From contig JAEINK010000013.1 of the NCBI GenBank assembly GCA_016342585.1, positions 16,476 to 80,475 on the forward strand: 64,000 nt of DNA. The letters are read 5' to 3'. Shown here one piece after another: positions 53,970-62,377 of this stretch. Within the stretch, counting starts at the first letter, position 1. Each line of letters opens with the position of its first letter. Origin of the DNA: Spirochaetales bacterium. Its GTDB lineage: Bacteria > Spirochaetota > Spirochaetia > UBA9216. The notes beneath the pieces were generated by a model, which was not told the DNA's origin, ran no database searches, and was given only the letters and a program-made list of their open reading frames with translations. A program made the translations under genes and the position numbers.

Positions 53970-54466
53970 TGGAAAAAGTTGTTATAGGGCGTGTCCGGAA
54001 GACCCATGGGGTAAAAGGACACTTCAAAGTTATAAGTTTTTCTGGTGAGTACAAGCATTTTTTGGGATTGAAAAGTATCACTATCCGACTGAAAGGTCGT
54101 GATAAGGATTATCAGGTTGAAGAGGTTAAACCCTTCAGCTCTGAGGTTTTAATGAAACTTGTGGGTATTGATTCTCCCGAAGTTGCCAGATCGCTGGCTA
54201 CCGGTGAGATTCTTGTTACACAGGATTTGGCGGCTCCTCTTAAAAAGGGTGAAGTTTATCAGACCGATTTGATCGGGTGTCGTCTTTATCATGAAGGAAA
54301 AGAGATGGGGATAGTTTCTTCGGTTTTTGATGGGGCCCAGTCGGACCTGTTGGAAGTGAAATCCGGAGAGGATACCTTTATGATTCCTTACATGAAAAAT
54401 TATATCGGGGAAGTTGATACCAAGGCAGGTAAAATTGAACTTCTTGCATCATGGCTGATGGAATGA
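53969..54466 (+). CDS. rimM: 16S rRNA processing protein RimM
   Basis: Product of 165 residues. VVIGRVRKTHGVKGHFKV is the diagnostic N-terminus, and the PRC-barrel half has LIGCRLYHEGKEMGIVSSVFDGAQSDLLEV and the last strand MIPYMKNYI. It assists maturation of the 30S head. The ATG overlaps the khpA stop. Confidence 0.95.
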   Translation: MEKVVIGRVRKTHGVKGHFKVISFSGEYKHFLGLKSITIRLKGRDKDYQVEEVKPFSSEVLMKLVGIDSPEVARSLATGEILVTQDLAAPLKKGEVYQTDLIGCRLYHEGKEMGIVSSVFDGAQSDLLEVKSGEDTFMIPYMKNYIGEVDTKAGKIELLASWLME

Positions 54467-55197
54467 AGATAACGGTTTTAACTTTATTTCCCGAGATAAT
54501 TAAGGGTTTTTTTGAGAGTTCCATAATGGCCAAGGCTGTTACGAAGGGTCTGATCGAGTACGAATTGATAGATTTTCGGGAGTTTACGACCGATAAACAT
54601 CGTACCTGTGATGATTACCCCTATGGCGGCGGAGCTGGTATGGTACTTAAGGCAGAACCTATTGCCAGAGCCCTGGATTCTTTGAATCTTGAAGGTGCAA
54701 GGGTGCTCTTTCCATCTCCCTCGGGACCTCTGTTTACTCAGAAAAAAGCCCGGGAGTTTGCGGCTGAAGAACATATTGTTCTTCTCTGTGGACGATATGA
54801 GGGGGTTGATCAGCGCATCATTGATGAATATATTGATGATGAGGTTAGTATAGGAGATTATGTAATCTCCTCTGGAGAGATTGCCTCTCTGGTCCTCATT
54901 GATGGTGTATACAGATTGCTGGATGGTGTTATCAGCAGTGACTCTCTTGAAGAAGAGAGTTTTGAAGGGGGAATCCTTGAGTATCCCCATTACACTCGTC
55001 CCGAGATTTTCAGGGATGAAGGTGTTCCGGAAGTTCTGCTTTCTGGACATCATGAGAATATCAGGAAATGGCGGCTTCGAAAGGGGCTTGAGAAAACGAA
55101 AAGAAACAGGCCGGATCTGCTTGCGTTAAGGAATTTCAGCGATGAAGTGCAGGAGATTCTGAAAGATCTGGAGCTTGCAGATGACAAGGAAGGTTGA
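54463..55197 (+). CDS. trmD: tRNA (guanine-37-N1) methyltransferase TrmD
   Basis: Product of 244 residues from the ATG at 54463 ([13 protein letters not shown], the usual start, in an ATGA overlap with rimM); an ATG at 54451 would add four residues. SPOUT-fold motifs: [28 protein letters not shown] and [19 protein letters not shown] of the knot that binds AdoMet. It prevents frameshifting by methylating G37. Confidence 0.97.
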   Translation: MKITVLTLFPEIIKGFFESSIMAKAVTKGLIEYELIDFREFTTDKHRTCDDYPYGGGAGMVLKAEPIARALDSLNLEGARVLFPSPSGPLFTQKKAREFAAEEHIVLLCGRYEGVDQRIIDEYIDDEVSIGDYVISSGEIASLVLIDGVYRLLDGVISSDSLEEESFEGGILEYPHYTRPEIFRDEGVPEVLLSGHHENIRKWRLRKGLEKTKRNRPDLLALRNFSDEVQEILKDLELADDKEG

Positions 55198-55199
55198 AT

Positions 55200-55559
55200 A
55201 TGGACTTGATTAAAGAGATTGAGCAGGAACAGATTAGGGAAGAAGCCTTAAACTTTAAAGTTGGTGATACCGTAAAGGTTTACTTTAAAATTATTGAAGG
55301 AACTACAGAGCGAGTACAGGTTTATGAAGGATTGGTTATAGCAATCAAGAATTCAAGTGCCAGAAAAACTTTTACTGTAAGAAAGATTTCCTACGGTGTT
55401 GGTGTAGAAAGGATTTTCCCCATGAACTCTCCCAAGGTTGAAAAGGTAGAAGTTGTACGTTTTGGACGTGTGAGAAGGGCAAAACTTTACTACATCAGAG
55501 ACAGAGTTGGTAAATCCGCAAAGGTTAAAGAACTTATTATTAAGAAAAAGAAAAAATAA
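55200..55559 (+). CDS. rplS: 50S ribosomal protein L19
   Basis: Product of 119 residues. [29 protein letters not shown] and the SFTVRKIS-type segment ([22 protein letters not shown]) are the L19 core; the Lys-rich tail is normal. AGGAAGG lies ahead of the ATG, two bases after the trmD stop. Confidence 0.98.
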   Translation: MDLIKEIEQEQIREEALNFKVGDTVKVYFKIIEGTTERVQVYEGLVIAIKNSSARKTFTVRKISYGVGVERIFPMNSPKVEKVEVVRFGRVRRAKLYYIRDRVGKSAKVKELIIKKKKK

Positions 55560-55574
55560 TTCTTTGAACGGAAT

Positions 55575-56621
55575 ATGATTTCGATTAATTCCAGTCTCAT
55601 ACACAATAAAATCGCCGGTTTGGGTAAAGAGCTCAAATCAGGCGATTTTGTTTTTTTAAAAGTGGTTTCCGGTGAAGGTAAAGAGTATCAGATTAGCATT
55701 AAAGGCGTTCTTATCCCTGTAAAATCCGATTTAAAACTCAGTATTGGTGAAAAGATGAGGGCCCGGATTGTTCAGGAGGGTGGAAAATACTCTTTTAAGC
55801 TAATTGGCGATAAAACTCCCTTGTTAAAATCATTTGAAAGTATCAATGGTGGTTTAAGGGATATGTATGCCCTGGAAGCGGGTTTTGGTAAGTTGGCTAG
55901 AGGACTGCTGCGGTCCGGATTCCCTCTGAACCCCGAAATTCTCCGTGCAATTCCTGTTTCTATCAGAAAACAAGCCGAAAAAGACGACTTTCTCTCCCGT
56001 TTAGTGGGAATACTCCTCAAAAAAGGGATAAGTCCGGAAGAAATCTCTGTGGACTCCATTTTATCAGGAATATTGGGAAATGGCCTGGCTACCGGTGAGA
56101 ATTCTGGTAAAAGAAAGAGAGATGGATTCGATAAAAATGATTCGGACGATGAAGATTCTGAGATGAAAATATCATCCGAAGAATTAAAAGACATGTGGGG
56201 TGGCGGGGAATGCAAAAATCCAATCCATCTGTTTAATCATATTTCCTCAAAAGATGAACACTGGATGATATTACCGATCTCCATGGCTGGAAGGAAGAAG
56301 GTTCTTGAAGGTTTTGCCGCGATTAAAATACTCAAAGGTCGTAATGAACCGGCAAGTCTTTTCCTGAGGTGTTTTGATGATTCCGGTGATCATGACTTCT
56401 ATATTGATTGGAAAAACGGTGAAAAAGGCCGGATTATGCGGGCTTCGTCTTTCCTGAAAGAGGGAAATCCAAAAGAATTGAAAAATTGGGTAAAATTCCT
56501 TGAAAAACTGCAAAACCTTGGCGTCGAATTTGACGATACTAACAATAGAGGGATTGTTTTTGATGGATTTACAGCTGAGGATGATGTTACTTCCTTAGGT
56601 GGAATTGAGAGGTTCGGTTGA
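55575..56621 (+). CDS. putative FliK-like protein, function unproven
   Basis: Product of 348 residues. The first ~80 residues form a small beta domain (LKSGDFVFLKVVS, YQISIKGVLIPVKSDLKL, GEKMRARIVQEGGKYSFKL), like the start of spirochaetal FliK-related proteins. A helical part follows, then an acidic linker (DKNDSDDEDSE) and a C-terminal beta-rich domain (WMILPISMAGRKKVLEGFAAI, SLFLRCFDDSGDHDFYIDW). The C-terminal half of FliK controls hook length through FlhB. The next gene encodes an FlhB-C-like protein, which supports the idea, but family membership is not certain. Confidence 0.55.
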   Translation: MISINSSLIHNKIAGLGKELKSGDFVFLKVVSGEGKEYQISIKGVLIPVKSDLKLSIGEKMRARIVQEGGKYSFKLIGDKTPLLKSFESINGGLRDMYALEAGFGKLARGLLRSGFPLNPEILRAIPVSIRKQAEKDDFLSRLVGILLKKGISPEEISVDSILSGILGNGLATGENSGKRKRDGFDKNDSDDEDSEMKISSEELKDMWGGGECKNPIHLFNHISSKDEHWMILPISMAGRKKVLEGFAAIKILKGRNEPASLFLRCFDDSGDHDFYIDWKNGEKGRIMRASSFLKEGNPKELKNWVKFLEKLQNLGVEFDDTNNRGIVFDGFTAEDDVTSLGGIERFG

Positions 56622-56623
56622 GA

Positions 56624-56881
56624 ATGAGTGTGAAAAAAGCGGCTGCCATCAAATATACTCCCGGAGAGAAGGCTCCTGTGCTTATTTGTAAAGGAAGGAG
56701 ACATCTTGCTGACAAATTAATACAGGAAGCAGAATTTTATGGTATTCCTCTTATTAAAAACAACGAGCTTTTGGATGAAGTGATAGAGCTTTCACCAATG
56801 GAGTACATACCTGAGGAAATGTACAGGGTGGTTGCTGAAATACTTAGCTTCGTATATGCTCATGGGAACGGAAAACAGTAA
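56624..56881 (+). CDS. FlhB C-terminal-domain-like protein (stand-alone)
   Basis: Product of 85 residues, ATG at 56624. AAAIKYTPGEKAPVLICKGRRHLADKLIQEAEFYGIPLIKNNELLDEV corresponds to the cytoplasmic FlhB domain after its autocleavage site, with the conserved AP...KG....A..I...A....P...N..L pattern; the NPTH cleavage motif and the membrane part are absent. FlhB-C-like proteins (FlhX) can stand in for that domain in flagellar export. Stop and next start overlap by one base. Confidence 0.85.
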   Translation: MSVKKAAAIKYTPGEKAPVLICKGRRHLADKLIQEAEFYGIPLIKNNELLDEVIELSPMEYIPEEMYRVVAEILSFVYAHGNGKQ

Positions 56882-58002
56882 TGAAATCGATTAGTATAGA
56901 TGAAATAAAACCCGGTATGGCATTCAGCAGAGATGTTTTTATTGAGGAAGATAGCCTGCTTGCCCCTGCAAAGATGCCTATTAAAGAGAGAGATCTTGAT
57001 AGAGCTCGGGGCTGGGGTATTACTGAAGTTCAGACCGACGGTGTTGAATACAGGGCTGATTCTGAGGTTAAGAGTTCTGTTTCTGGCAATGGCCATGGTC
57101 CCGATACCGAAAAAATACGGTCTCATTACAACACGACTGTTATTAACCTATTAACCCTCTTTACGGCCTTTGAAGCTAAAAAGAAGACCGAAGGTAAATC
57201 TTATACGAACCTTCTTGACGTAGTTTTTCCTTTGATTTTAAAAGATCCGGAAGCCTGGTTGAATTATGCCCTGGAAGCCAAGAGGGATGTGAATAATCCA
57301 GCTCAGAATGCAGTAAATACAATGATATATTGTATGGCTATAGCTGAAAAAACCACTTTTTCCGATAAGGAAAAGTTGGATCTTGCCATGGCGGCACTTC
57401 TTCATGATATTGGTATGTTGAAGATTCCTGATTCTATTAAAAGAAAAAATGGAAAACTGACAAATGATGAACTTGTCAAAATGAAAACACATACTATTCT
57501 TACCTACAGGTTTATTACTTCTGAACTGGGGTTTGAAGATGCTTTAGGAAGGATTGCTCTTCTTCATCATGAAAGATGGGATGGAAAAGGGTATCCAAGA
57601 CAGCTGGCCAAGAAGCAGATTCCCCTGGCTGCTCGTATTCTTTCGGTCGCAGATGCTTTTGAAGCCATGATTAAAGATACACCCTATAGAGATTCTATGA
57701 TTGGCTATACCGCTGTTAGGCAGATTTTGAACGACAACTCAAGAAGATTTGATGCGGATATCATTAAGGTTTTTATAAAGAGTATGGGTATTTACCCGGT
57801 TGGCAGTTATGTTATTCTAAATGACGGGGCTGTTGGTGTTGTCTCAAAGATTCATGCTAACGCGCCTTTGAGGCCTGTTATACGCGTCCTTATGACCGGG
57901 AAGGGGGAAAAGGTTCAAAACATGAATGTAAACCTCCTGGAGCATTCAGAGAGCTTTATAGCCCGTCCCTTTAATCCTAAAGAGATTAAGAAGAAAGGGT
58001 GA
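56881..58002 (+). CDS. HD-GYP domain protein (c-di-GMP phosphodiesterase type)
   Basis: Product of 373 residues. A ~70-residue N-terminal DUF3391-like region is followed by the HD-GYP core at about 165-310: MAALLHDIGMLKIPDSIKR, KTHTILTYR, LLHHERWDGKGYPRQL, ARILSVADAFEAM. All metal-binding residues are present, unlike the protein at 43148-44758. A C-terminal beta part (VGSYVILNDGAVGVVSKI) is common. It likely hydrolyses c-di-GMP. Coupled to the FlhB-C-like gene (TAATG), which hints at control of motility. Confidence 0.92.
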   Translation: MKSISIDEIKPGMAFSRDVFIEEDSLLAPAKMPIKERDLDRARGWGITEVQTDGVEYRADSEVKSSVSGNGHGPDTEKIRSHYNTTVINLLTLFTAFEAKKKTEGKSYTNLLDVVFPLILKDPEAWLNYALEAKRDVNNPAQNAVNTMIYCMAIAEKTTFSDKEKLDLAMAALLHDIGMLKIPDSIKRKNGKLTNDELVKMKTHTILTYRFITSELGFEDALGRIALLHHERWDGKGYPRQLAKKQIPLAARILSVADAFEAMIKDTPYRDSMIGYTAVRQILNDNSRRFDADIIKVFIKSMGIYPVGSYVILNDGAVGVVSKIHANAPLRPVIRVLMTGKGEKVQNMNVNLLEHSESFIARPFNPKEIKKKG

Positions 58003-58364
58003 ACAGTAGAGAAAAAGGAAATAGAGGAGAAGATACAGCAACTATTTTTCTGATGAATAATGGGTATCGAATCCTTAATCGAAATTATCGGATAAGATCC
58101 GGTGAAATCGATATAATTGCATTGGATGACAAGTGTCTTGTTTTTCTGGAGGTTAAGGCATGGAATACCTTCGGCAGTGAAGAGCTTGAATATGGAATTG
58201 ACTTACGGAAGCAGAAGAAGATTATTGCAGTTTCAAGGGAGTTTCTAATGAGGAATAAACGGTTGGATTTTGACCGTATCAGATATGATGTTATCTTTAT
58301 TACAGATAGTGGTGATGTCATTGAACATTATAAAGACGCTTTTACGGAGACGGGTGAATTATGA
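57999..58364 (+). CDS. YraN/UPF0102-family nuclease-fold protein
   Basis: Product of 121 residues. GTG start in a GTGA overlap. GNRGEDTATIFLMNNGYRILNRNYR, SGEIDIIALDD and FLEVKAW are the family's PD-(D/E)XK-type residues (Glu, Asp, Glu-x-Lys). Activity on Holliday junction-like DNA has been suggested for the family. Overlaps the following small gene by four bases. Confidence 0.93.
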   Translation: MNSREKGNRGEDTATIFLMNNGYRILNRNYRIRSGEIDIIALDDKCLVFLEVKAWNTFGSEELEYGIDLRKQKKIIAVSREFLMRNKRLDFDRIRYDVIFITDSGDVIEHYKDAFTETGEL

Positions 58365-58504
58365 TCCGAATTGCAAAAGAGTCAGATCCCAAGAGGCTGG
58401 CTGAACTGAAAGAGAAAATTAACGATTCTCATTATCTTAATGTGGCGATATCGAGTATCGCTCATACTTTGACCCGAGAAATCGTAAACGAGAACGAGGC
58501 GTAG
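58361..58504 (+). CDS. 47-residue protein of unknown function
   Basis: A short frame with ATG in the yraN stop (ATGA): MIRIAKESDPKRLAELKEKI, then NDSHYLNVAISSIAHTLTRE. It is helical and amphipathic, with no membrane segment. Its tight overlap with yraN and one-base gap to the next gene argue for translation. No family recognised. Confidence 0.5.
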   Translation: MIRIAKESDPKRLAELKEKINDSHYLNVAISSIAHTLTREIVNENEA

Positions 58505-58505
58505 A

Positions 58506-59003
58506 ATGGCTGAAAATTCGGGAAAACCCGATATTAAACCCGGTGATAACAAAAATACCGGAGGAAATAGGGGTGGTTCAAAACCTAATCAGAATTCCGA
58601 AAAAAATAAGGAACTGGGTGTTAAAAGTAATAAAGGCGGTAACCGTCGTCGAAACAACAGGCGTCGTGGCAATAAACCTCGTGGAAAGAGAAGTTTTACC
58701 ACTGATACCGTTTATGTTTGTCCCGTTTGTGGTCAGAATGTAAGGGATGTTTTGACGGCTATCTCTTTTGGGCCGGAAAAAGTTCCCGCACATTTTGATT
58801 GTGTGGTTAAGGACCTTTCTGGTAAGGAAGAGTTGAAAAATAAAGAGAAGATTGTATATCTTGGTAAAGGTGAGTTTGGCGTTGTAAAATTCAAAGGGAA
58901 TAATGGCGGTAAATTCGAAATAATCAGACGTATTACCCTGGAAAACGATAAAGAAGGGCCAATTCCCTGGCGAAAAGATATAAGCAAACAGTTGAAACGA
59001 TAA
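58506..59003 (+). CDS. basic Gly/Asn/Arg-rich protein with Cys motif
   Basis: Product of 165 residues. Residues 1-62 are disordered and rich in Gly, Asn, Arg and Lys (GGNRRRNNRRRGNKPRGKR). A domain follows with CPVCGQNVRDVLTAISFG and AHFDC, a CxxC....HxxxC set that could bind zinc. The C-terminus continues with a beta-rich part (KIVYLGKGEFGVVKF, KFEIIRRITLEND). The tail resembles RNA-binding proteins; a role in RNA or ribosome biology is a guess from the context. GAGG before the ATG; terminator follows. Confidence 0.6.
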   Translation: MAENSGKPDIKPGDNKNTGGNRGGSKPNQNSEKNKELGVKSNKGGNRRRNNRRRGNKPRGKRSFTTDTVYVCPVCGQNVRDVLTAISFGPEKVPAHFDCVVKDLSGKEELKNKEKIVYLGKGEFGVVKFKGNNGGKFEIIRRITLENDKEGPIPWRKDISKQLKR

Positions 59004-59024
59004 ATATGAAATAAATCAGTATAT

Positions 59025-59056
59025 AAAAAAAGGCCGTCTTACGACAGCCTTTTTTT
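59025..59056. terminator. bidirectional terminator
   Basis: AAAAAGGCCGTC pairs with GACAGCCTTTTTTT around TTAC (one mismatch-type pair). T-runs on both strands; it ends the long plus-strand operon and the minus-strand HEAT gene. Confidence 0.8.
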
Positions 59057-59076
59057 ATATTACTGACCTCGAGCTA

Positions 59077-59772
59077 TTAATAACTTCTCAGTTCACTTAA
59101 AACTTCATTGGCCTTTACGCGGACTTCCCATATATACGGCCCCTGAGCGATCATAATAATGGCTCTAAACGCATATGGATCCTGAAGACCTCCATTTGCT
59201 TTAGCCAACTTCTGAAACGCCAAAAGAGAAGCGTAGGCAAAATTATCACTCGGATTGATAGTATTCTGGCTTCTTACAGCCTCGGCAATTGCGGTTGAAA
59301 CCTCATTGTTCTCATTCATACCAAGAACACCAAGCTGATACACTGCTTCAGAGAGAACCATCGGTTCCGCATCCTGACGAAGTATCCCTGTGAGAGATTC
59401 TTTGGCATTCTCTCCACCAAGTTTACCCATTAAGGCACAAGCCTCTTTTCTTACTACGGGAAAATCATTGATGAGTCGATTATTTTCTCTTACCTGATGA
59501 CCAACGCCCTCATTAACCAGAGAGTTGAGAATGTAGTGAACTTCTACATCACCTTCACCCACTTTGCCATCATCGAGCATGCTCTCTATATTATCTAAAG
59601 CCATCAATTTCATATCCCTGTCAAGGGTAGAGGCTTGTTCCTGGATAATCTGCATCTCCATGCTCTGGAGGTAAAATTCTTCAACTGTTCCTTCTGTATC
59701 CTGAGCAAAAATAGCTGCAGGCACTGAAAGTATGCATGCGAGAAGGATAAAGACTCCAAGATTGCGTTTCAT
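59077..59772 (-). CDS. exported HEAT-repeat protein
   Basis: Product of 231 residues. Signal peptide MKRNLGVFILLACILSVPAA with cut near AIFAQ. The rest is helical with HEAT-type pairs: VRKEACALMGKLGGENAKESLTGIL and PMVLSEAVYQLGVLGMNE. No enzyme motif. Probably a periplasmic scaffold. It follows the EP-rich lipoprotein gene after 31 bases and may be co-transcribed. Confidence 0.75.
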   Translation of the reverse strand: MKRNLGVFILLACILSVPAAIFAQDTEGTVEEFYLQSMEMQIIQEQASTLDRDMKLMALDNIESMLDDGKVGEGDVEVHYILNSLVNEGVGHQVRENNRLINDFPVVRKEACALMGKLGGENAKESLTGILRQDAEPMVLSEAVYQLGVLGMNENNEVSTAIAEAVRSQNTINPSDNFAYASLLAFQKLAKANGGLQDPYAFRAIIMIAQGPYIWEVRVKANEVLSELRSY

Positions 59773-59803
59773 ATTTTCTCCTTATAAACGTTATAATAAC
59801 GCT

Positions 59804-60406
59804 TTATACTCCGATTTTCCAAATTCCATCAATTTTTTCTAAACTATATAAAATACTTCGTTTACCGTTAATCAACATGATAGCTTCAATATGTTCGTTA
59901 TCCGTAAAAATAAGGTCATCAAGTTTGGCCTGTGAACGGCTTGGTACTACAACATATTCAAAATAATCCTGAAGGGATCTTAATCTTATCCCATATTTCT
60001 TTAAAATAGGCTGTTGACTCATCTCCAGAAGCTTCTGAGGATCACTATAATACTCTTTATACTCCCGTGTAAGATAAGTTGTCCATATAAAATAATTTTT
60101 CGCTCTTATTATACCATTAAGTTCACCAATTAGGGCTTCAATATTGACAAAAGTTTCTTCAAAAACTTCCGGTGTTACTACAAACTCATCCGAAGCCTCT
60201 TCAATCGGAGCTGGATCAACTTCCGGTTCGGGTTCTGTTACAGGCTCCTTCTCGGGAGTAGGTTCCGGAACAGGTTCCGGCTCCGGTTGAGGTTGCTCTA
60301 TAACAGGTTCTTCATTATCTGTTACAGGTTCTTCAGATATTGTCTTACATCCGAAGAATATTAACATAAGCATAATCGCCAGTAAAAAACTAAATTGTTT
60401 ATTCAT
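59804..60406 (-). CDS. Pro/Glu-rich lipoprotein
   Basis: Product of 200 residues. Signal with lipobox IFFGC. Residues 25-75 are an acidic Glu-Pro run (PEPEPVPEPTPEKEP), which forms an extended spacer as in TonB-like proteins, followed by a ~120-residue globular domain (NYFIWTTYLTREYKEYY, LRSLQDYFEYVVVPS, GKRSILYSLEKIDGIWKIGV). The domain looks like a cystatin/NTF2-type sheet, but this is not certain. Function unknown. Confidence 0.7.
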   Translation of the reverse strand: MNKQFSFLLAIMLMLIFFGCKTISEEPVTDNEEPVIEQPQPEPEPVPEPTPEKEPVTEPEPEVDPAPIEEASDEFVVTPEVFEETFVNIEALIGELNGIIRAKNYFIWTTYLTREYKEYYSDPQKLLEMSQQPILKKYGIRLRSLQDYFEYVVVPSRSQAKLDDLIFTDNEHIEAIMLINGKRSILYSLEKIDGIWKIGV

Positions 60407-60508
60407 CTCATGTACAGTTTACATTTTCAAAATTACTTTGTCAAAAGCATTTTTCCTTAAAAAAGAATTAAATATCGGTCGTCGGCCGACAAAAGAGGGC
60501 AGAACATA

Positions 60509-60538
60509 TTGACTTTTATATACTGACCATTGTAATCT
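60509..60538 (+). promoter_or_regulatory. coaD promoter, abutting the start codon
   Basis: TTGACT (60509-60514) and TAATCT (60533-60538), spacer 18 with TG before the -10. Six bases separate the -10 from the ATG at 60545. The perfect palindrome GTCGGCCGAC (60481-60490) lies just upstream. Confidence 0.65.
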
Positions 60539-60544
60539 TTGTTT

Positions 60545-61027
60545 ATGATAAGAGCGGTATTCCCGGGAACCTTTGATCCCCCAACCAATGGTCATATGAA
60601 TCTTATTAAGAGGGCTGCATCAATTTTCGATGAACTCGAAGTTGTAATCGCAGTAAACTCTGAAAAAAAAGATTTCTTCAGGCCAGAAGAGCGAGTAGAA
60701 ATGCTTAGGGAAATGGTCAAGGATATACCCAATGTGAAAATCCATATATGGAGCCGTTTAATCGTAGAGTTTGTGAATAAAGTTGACGCGAAGGTTATTC
60801 TTAGGGGAGTGCGTGCTCTAACCGATTTTGGATATGAGTTCGAGCTTGCCATGACTAACAAGAGCCTTGACCCGAATGTTGAAATTGTTTTTATGCCTAC
60901 TGATCCAAAGTATTTTGTAATACGTTCTTCTATAGTAAAGGAAGTATTCAAACTCGATGGTGATGTGAAAAAGATGGTTCCGGAAGTTGTTTTAAAAGCT
61001 TTAGAGAGTAAGTTAGAGGATGCTTGA
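60545..61027 (+). CDS. coaD: phosphopantetheine adenylyltransferase
   Basis: Product of 160 residues. ATG at 60545 (MIRAVFPGTFDPPTNGHMNL); a TTG at 60539 is an alternative. FPGTFDPPTNGH holds the T/HxGH motif; the ISS-type end (YFVIRSSIVKEVFKL) is the conserved C-terminal motif. It adds AMP to 4'-phosphopantetheine in CoA synthesis. No ribosome binding site; the promoter suggests a leaderless mRNA. Confidence 0.96.
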   Translation: MIRAVFPGTFDPPTNGHMNLIKRAASIFDELEVVIAVNSEKKDFFRPEERVEMLREMVKDIPNVKIHIWSRLIVEFVNKVDAKVILRGVRALTDFGYEFELAMTNKSLDPNVEIVFMPTDPKYFVIRSSIVKEVFKLDGDVKKMVPEVVLKALESKLEDA

Positions 61028-61052
61028 CATTCGTAAATCTTTACTGTATCTT
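61024..61052 (+). promoter_or_regulatory. promoter of rpmF-acpP-rnc
   Basis: Perfect TTGACA (61024-61029) and TATCTT (61047-61052) with a 17-base spacer, 36 bases before rpmF; the -35 overlaps the coaD stop region. Confidence 0.7.
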
Positions 61053-61087
61053 CAGTGAAATAATTGTGCTAAATGAGAGGTTGAAAA

Positions 61088-61276
61088 ATGGCAGTACCTA
61101 AAAATAAAGCTTCTAAAGCCCGGACTCGACGGCGAAAAGCAATAAATTCGCAGTTAAAAGTTACAACTTTTATCGAGTGTAACAACTGTGGAAACAGTGT
61201 AGTACCCCACAGAGTCTGTCCGAAATGCGGATTCTATAAAGGTAAACAGGTCCTGGACCTGGAAGATATGGCTTAG
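61088..61276 (+). CDS. rpmF: 50S ribosomal protein L32
   Basis: Product of 62 residues. AVPKNKASKARTRRRKA is the L32 start and CNNCGNSVVPHRVCPKCGFYKG the zinc-binding four-Cys ribbon (all Cys kept). GAGAGG precedes the ATG. Confidence 0.98.
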   Translation: MAVPKNKASKARTRRRKAINSQLKVTTFIECNNCGNSVVPHRVCPKCGFYKGKQVLDLEDMA

Positions 61277-61288
61277 AAGGAGTAATTA

Positions 61289-61528
61289 ATGGCAGATGAA
61301 CTTTTTGAGAAAATGAAAAAACTGATTGCTGAGAAGCTCGAGGTAGAAGAAGATAAAATCACACCCGAAGCTTCCTTCAGACAGGATCTTGGCGCAGACA
61401 GCCTTGATACTTATGAACTTGTTTATGCTATCGAAGAGGAAATGGGAATTACTATTCCAGACGAGAAAGCTAATGAGTTTGAAACAGTTAACGACGCTAT
61501 CGAGTTTATAAAAACACAGACAAAATAA
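61289..61528 (+). CDS. acpP: acyl carrier protein
   Basis: Product of 79 residues, acidic. GADSLDTYELV has the phosphopantetheine Ser38, MADELFEKMKKLIAEKL the first helix. Carries acyl chains in fatty-acid synthesis. AGAAGGAG upstream; 12 bases after rpmF, the classical rpmF-acp link. Confidence 0.97.
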   Translation: MADELFEKMKKLIAEKLEVEEDKITPEASFRQDLGADSLDTYELVYAIEEEMGITIPDEKANEFETVNDAIEFIKTQTK

Positions 61529-61534
61529 GCATTT

Positions 61535-62311
61535 GTGAATTTCATTACAAAAACGAAGGACATGGATGGTCCGTCTGTAAATACTGAACGGAGAAAGGAT
61601 TTACTCCTTTTCGAGAAGTATTCCGGGGTCAGATTTAAAAGGTTAGAACTTTTAAATCTGGCCTTTTGTCATAGATCCTATGCAAACGAAAGTCCACAAA
61701 AGACAAATAATAATGAAAAACTTGAGTTTCTCGGTGACTCTGTATTGGGACTCGTAACCAGCGAATATCTCTATTCGATCCTGCCTGATAAAAACGAAGG
61801 AGATCTTGCCAGGATTAAGTCTTTTGTTGTAAGTGAAGACAGTCTTGCTGAGATTGCCAGACAGATTAAAGTGGATAATTTCATCCTTATAGGTAAGGGA
61901 GAGGAGTATTCTGGAGGACGAAATAAAAAGGCCATACTTGCAGACTGCATGGAGGCCATTTTTGGTGCTTACTTTCTGGATTCCGGAATGAAAGCCAGTA
62001 AGGTTTTTATTCTCCGATACCTTGTCCCTGAAATAAATAAGGTGCTTGAAAATCGCCATAAGAAAGATTACAAAACTCTCCTTCAGGAATTTATTCAAAA
62101 AAAATACAAGAGTTATCCTAAATATATTCTGGTAAAGAAAACAGGCCCCGATCATGATAAAACCTTTTGGATGAAGGTTAAGATCAACAATTCAACATAT
62201 GGTCCCGGTAAAGGTAAAAACAAGAAGGAAGCCGAACAGAAGGTCGCCAGCATGGCTTATGAAGATCTTGTTGAACAAAAAGCTGCAAAATCTGTGACTG
62301 AAAATAGTTAA
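61535..62311 (+). CDS. rnc: ribonuclease III
   Basis: Product of 258 residues from a GTG at 61535; the ATG at 61562 (MDGPSVNTERR) is an equally possible start, as neither has a good ribosome binding site. The RNase III domain shows NNEKLEFLGDSVLGLVTSEYL (catalytic Glu and Asp) and GGRNKKAILADCMEAIFGA; the dsRNA-binding domain is at the C-terminus (TLLQEFIQKKYKSYPKYILVKKTGPDHDKTF ... GKNKKEAEQKVASMAYEDL, in pieces). Processes rRNA and mRNA. It converges on cca. Confidence 0.96.
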   Translation: MNFITKTKDMDGPSVNTERRKDLLLFEKYSGVRFKRLELLNLAFCHRSYANESPQKTNNNEKLEFLGDSVLGLVTSEYLYSILPDKNEGDLARIKSFVVSEDSLAEIARQIKVDNFILIGKGEEYSGGRNKKAILADCMEAIFGAYFLDSGMKASKVFILRYLVPEINKVLENRHKKDYKTLLQEFIQKKYKSYPKYILVKKTGPDHDKTFWMKVKINNSTYGPGKGKNKKEAEQKVASMAYEDLVEQKAAKSVTENS

Positions 62312-62377
62312 TAACCCAAAATAAGAAGGATGACCAGGCTGCGTTTTTATCAGTCGCTTAAGAAAAAAAGTAGCGAT

